Shown here: positions 60,451-64,000 of the stretch, one piece after another
Position numbering within the stretch: position 1 is the first letter of the stretch
Layout: each line of letters begins with the position of its first letter
Assembly: GCA_034008185.1 (NCBI GenBank)
Contig: CM067109.1
Coordinates: forward strand, 55,910,301-55,974,300
Direction: 5' to 3'
DNA length: 64,000 bases
Origin: Gorsachius magnificus
Taxonomy: Eukaryota > Chordata > Aves > Pelecaniformes > Ardeidae
Notes under the pieces: generated by a model
The model's input: only the letters and a program-made list of their open reading frames with translations
What the model was told of the DNA's origin: nothing
The model's database searches: none
Made by a program: the position numbers and the translations under genes

Positions 60451-60594
60451 ACAGAATCACACAAAGGTTGAGATTGGAAGGGATCTCTGGAGGTCAACTG
60501 GCCCAGCCCTTTGTTCAAGCAGGACCACCTGGTCCTAGACATTCTTGTCCTTGGCCAATTGCCTAGGTCTATGTCCAGATGACTTTTGAATAAA
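60451..60594 (-). mobile_element. CR1-D: short CR1 3' end
   Basis: About 144 bp of a CR1 3' region on the minus strand. Reading the plus strand, ACAGAATCAC (60451) begins the terminus, followed by GATTGGAAGGGATCTCTGGAGGTCA and the CAAGCAGGACCACCTGG stretch typical of a CR1 3' tail, fading after GACTTTTGAA (60581-60590). No frame remains. The terminus differs from those of CR1-A, B and C, so it belongs to a different subfamily. Confidence 0.88.
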
Positions 60595-61589
60595 ACCAAA
60601 TAAATGGGTACAAAAATATGCAGACTTTATAGTAGATACCCGTAGAACATTTGGGTTCTGGAAGACACAAGAAGGAATAACATTATTTTTTTTATATGGC
60701 TGTAACACCACATGTATCTGTGCATGTAGAAAACATTGCCAAAGTGTAAAAAATGTAAGGTTCCTGTGCAATTAGTGAAACAAGCCAAGACACTTCTCTG
60801 CAAAATTTAAAAACTGTTAAGGGAAATCCAAAGGATTTTTTCTTTTAAACATAGAAAATGTCATTCCTAGCAACACTGGATAGAGCAGGTATGCTACCAG
60901 GTAAATTACAAAAGCAATTCAATTTGAGTGATGTGATTACTGCTTTTGAATGCAGAATATATCTTGCAAGCTATGACATGATCCCTGTCAACTTTTCCTG
61001 GAACAAAGAACATGCAGCACCCACCAAAGAATCAGGCTTAGTTCAGGTCTTTTTAAATGGTGCTCCTAGGTGAAGAAGAACAGGAAAGGAAAGGAGGCAA
61101 AACAGTAACTATCTATTAGCACACAGAATAGGCTTTCTGGGCCTAAATAAATATATTTGAACAGATTTTATGCCAAAGTTACCAGTTTCAGATGACAATA
61201 AAGAATAAATTTTTTTTTTCATATGTAGTCATATAAATTTTAAATTATATCTGAAATTTATAGAGAGTAGAAAGAATACACTTCTGTAAAGTCAGAGAAA
61301 ATTATAGTGCAAAGTCAAGCTTGATTCTTACAAATAAGGGTCAAAAATGTATTCTGTGAAAAAGGCATAATCTATTCTCTCAATTCTACAAATCAGTTCA
61401 TTTCAGACCTTGATACAAAGGGTGCAAAGTGTCAGTGAAATCAGAAAACAAGTATTAACAGAAAAACTACAAAATTTTTTGCTGTGTTCAAAGAATATAA
61501 TTCTTATTCTCTCTTGCCTTTTCTCTCGTTTTTTAAATCCCAATTTTTTCTTGTCTACTTTTTCTTTTTTTTTTTTTTGGCAGCAACAA
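60595..61589. other. Non-coding AT-rich sequence
   Basis: T-run at 61209-61219 and, near the end, a T-rich run at about 61567-61579. Nothing coding is recognised. Confidence 0.5.
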
Positions 61590-61960
61590 AGATGTACTGT
61601 AATGAAATAATTTCTGGCTGGCATGGTGCCCAGCAAACTTGGGGAACGATTGAGACTGGTTTACGTTCATTCCTCACAACAGCCATTTGAATACAAAGTT
61701 CTGGGATGATAATTTATTTCTCCTGCAGTTTTATGGCATTTCAATGGCCTGAAATATCCTACTTGATGGCAATTTTCATCGTTATGGGTCTGCCATATAT
61801 GATGCAAATTGCCATAAAACATTGGGAAAACTCTACATCACATCTTTATCTAGATGTCTCAGTGATGACATCTGGGTTTGCTTCAGGTAATTTTATTCAT
61901 TTAATTGTAGAAAACCATCCCCCTCTTATCAGGTGTTACTGGACAACACACTTGGTGACT
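61590..61960. promoter_or_regulatory. Candidate conserved non-coding element (unverified)
   Basis: Unique sequence with a mixed composition and many TAAT/ATGCAAAT-like words: ATGCAAATTGCC near 61801 contains an octamer-type ATGCAAAT. A 118-codon open frame (61706-62062) spans it but shows no recognisable domain. Constraint is inferred from texture and needs alignment. Confidence 0.25.
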
Positions 61961-64000
61961 ATTAAATGGGGCAAAGAAATAAAATTTTTTTCCAGTGCAC
62001 TAAGCAATAGCTCAAGAGTAAAGAAAAACACATTGATTCTGACGTTGTTTACTACCAGCTAAAGAGAACTACCTACAGTTTTTCTTTTTTTTTTCCCCCC
62101 TCCCTGTGGAACCCCCATTACAGCCAATATAACAACCCTGATCCCTACCCAGACTACTACTACTACTAGACAAAAGTGCTTACAGCTTTAGGAAAGGGAT
62201 TTGCTTCAGTCTAAATCTTGCTACAGAAGATTGTCTATCTCATTTACTGCCTAACTATCAAAAGTTGAAATATCAAGCATATGAGAAGCTTTGAAGGAAA
62301 ATACAGGAAGGTTGTAAAGAGTAACTGCATTTCTGCTCGGTGACATATTGTCTGTGAGAAGAGAGAGTCTACCTCACGGATGTAGGGGCTTGCCTATCTT
62401 TCCAGCTGTCACCAAGCATTTCCAAAGCACCCATGACTTTTATGTAAGGCAAAGTCTATGTTCATCTTCATTATTTTAATATTAATAATAATTAACTCCA
62501 TTAATAAAAATTAATTTGACTATGTGTGGCCAGTCACTGATCTCATGTTCAGATTTAAGGCAACAGTAGGTCCAATATGAATGCAGCTATCTGACAGCAT
62601 CCCCCGTGAAACTGAGAGCAAAACTGGAACAAATGTGGCTACCCAGTACAGCACCAATAACGTAGCCCCCCTTCATAAGGAGAAATTCCATCTAGGAAGC
62701 AGCACATACATTCTGACTTAACAACGGGAAAACATTGTGATGCCACTTTCATCTTAATTGAACAGCATTCATCCCAGCAGAGCTCTGACATTCTGAGCTA
62801 TGCACACTGGTGTGAACCAGCAGTAACTTCTCTGAAATCAATCGGGTAGTCCTGGATATATGCCAGTGTAGTGAAGACAAGGATGTGGCCCAGTATTTTG
62901 GCAGAAGCTCTAAGTATTCCCTCTGAGATCACACCTGGGCACCAAAAACGGATCTCAGAAGATTTTCATCAAGGCTTTTCAATACAAGCATGGAAAACAG
63001 ATAAAGTAAACAACAAAGATAGGTGTAAATCAGCAGAAACCATGGTTCTACTACTCCAACCCTGCTCACAACTCAGTTTCCACCATGAAAGCTGATACTG
63101 GTTAGATAAAACTGAACTTCTGGAATCCCTACTGAGAGGGCAAAAAGGAATGAGTTGCTTCCTGGGCCCACTACTTATAGCCACCCTCATGCAAAGAGGC
63201 TTACCCACTTCTGTGAACAATCCAATGACCTAAATATTTCTCTTCTTTAGACTGGGGAGGGAGAATGAAACTGTTATTATTCATGTGGCTACACACTTGA
63301 GAGACACTTATGTACTTGCAGGATCCCATATGAAGGAAAGGAAAAAGTGGAAAGATTGAAGTTTGGGACTCTGCTTCCAATCAGACAGTAACAATAACAA
63401 TATCTGCACTTACTGTAGCAATATATACATGTAATAGCCACTCTTTCTCAGTTTTAACTACCTGCAATAAAAACCTGAAGTGTGGCAAAAATTTAGATGC
63501 AAAGTGAGCACTCAGCACCTCCACAGAACAGGTTGCCATTCACTGTCATTCTCAAATTTCCTCTTTTGCCTCACTGGGGCTCCACTGCCCATATTCCCCT
63601 TTCCTACAGGTCCATTTTGCTGAAGGCCTCACTCGGAAGTGTCATAGGTATCTCTGTGCTATCCCATGTTCCAAAGAGAAGTTGCCTGGGTTTCAGACTG
63701 ACTTTTTTTGGCACTAGACAAATTCCATTCCAGATCTGAATGCTGTTTAATGTCCTGCCTCTTCTTTTCACAGAGGATATCCATTTTGTCCTGACATCAT
63801 AAATTCTCAGCACTTTATTCAATTCTCCACAGACAGCAAGGAAAAGGTACAAAATTGAAAACTTGTTCCAATTCTCCAGTGTATGTAGTTGTTTCTGGGC
63901 TTCCAAATAATTTACTAGCATTCTTATTTTATCTCCAGACATAAAAATAGCTTGGATACATTTAAAAGATTAATTTACTGCAGCTTAGCATCATCCTCAA
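61961..64000. other. Non-coding unique sequence
   Basis: T/C-rich stretch at 62081-62104 and a short ACT repeat at 62154-62168. No gene, RNA or repeat family is recognised. Open frames near 63497-63942 overlap on opposite strands and lack domains. Confidence 0.5.

Overview
The window reads as one stretch of non-coding nuclear DNA from a bird. Three kinds of evidence point there. First, there are four pieces of the LINE family CR1 (chicken repeat 1), recognisable by translated reverse-transcriptase and ORF2 C-terminal sequence and by the family's ATTCTATG-type 3' ends. Second, there is a partial copy of a long terminal repeat of a type I recognise from avian genomes. Third, interspersed repeats are sparse in an otherwise AT-rich, mostly unique background. 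No bacterial-style gene organisation is present. I found no host protein-coding exon I could defend, so the window is best described as a gene desert or the inside of a very large intron.

Layout. 1-17711: unique AT-rich sequence, with three segments (about 4596-4870, 7590-7830, 10435-10690) whose texture suggests conserved non-coding elements, and an unclassified segment at 8516-9180 that could be an old LTR. 17712-17926: a long pure pyrimidine tract of TTCC repeats with a higher-order minisatellite at its end. 17927-39365: unique sequence with a probable MIR/L2-like relic (21505-21600), a weaker one (37350-37400), a very AT-rich block (24916-25023) and two GC-richer patches (19680-20515, 31780-32600). 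39366-44911: the retroelement cluster, made of CR1-A (minus), a 3'-truncated LTR (plus), CR1-B (minus) and, abutting the 5' end of CR1-B, a tRNA-Ala(CGC)-like sequence on the same strand. 44912-54558: unique sequence with a 34-base poly(A) run, a 21-bp tandem duplication and a non-coding segment at 50820-51320 that may be conserved. 54559-56522: CR1-C, the longest element, carrying most of the reverse-transcriptase domain but broken by three frameshifts and one stop. 56523-64000: unique sequence with a 17-base G run, a short CR1-D tail and another candidate conserved segment (61590-61960).

The retroelements are dead. CR1-C has disabling lesions, CR1-A has lost an aspartate of the reverse-transcriptase FADD motif and is frame-broken, and CR1-B and CR1-D are 5'-truncated stubs. 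Nothing forms a pathway or operon. The most unusual structure is the tRNA-Ala sequence joined head to tail with CR1-B, with no Pol III stop signal between the tRNA and the last ~30 bp of CR1. That is the architecture of a tRNA-headed, LINE-tailed retroposon, but it could equally be a chance neighbourhood. I found no convincing new biological system beyond that.
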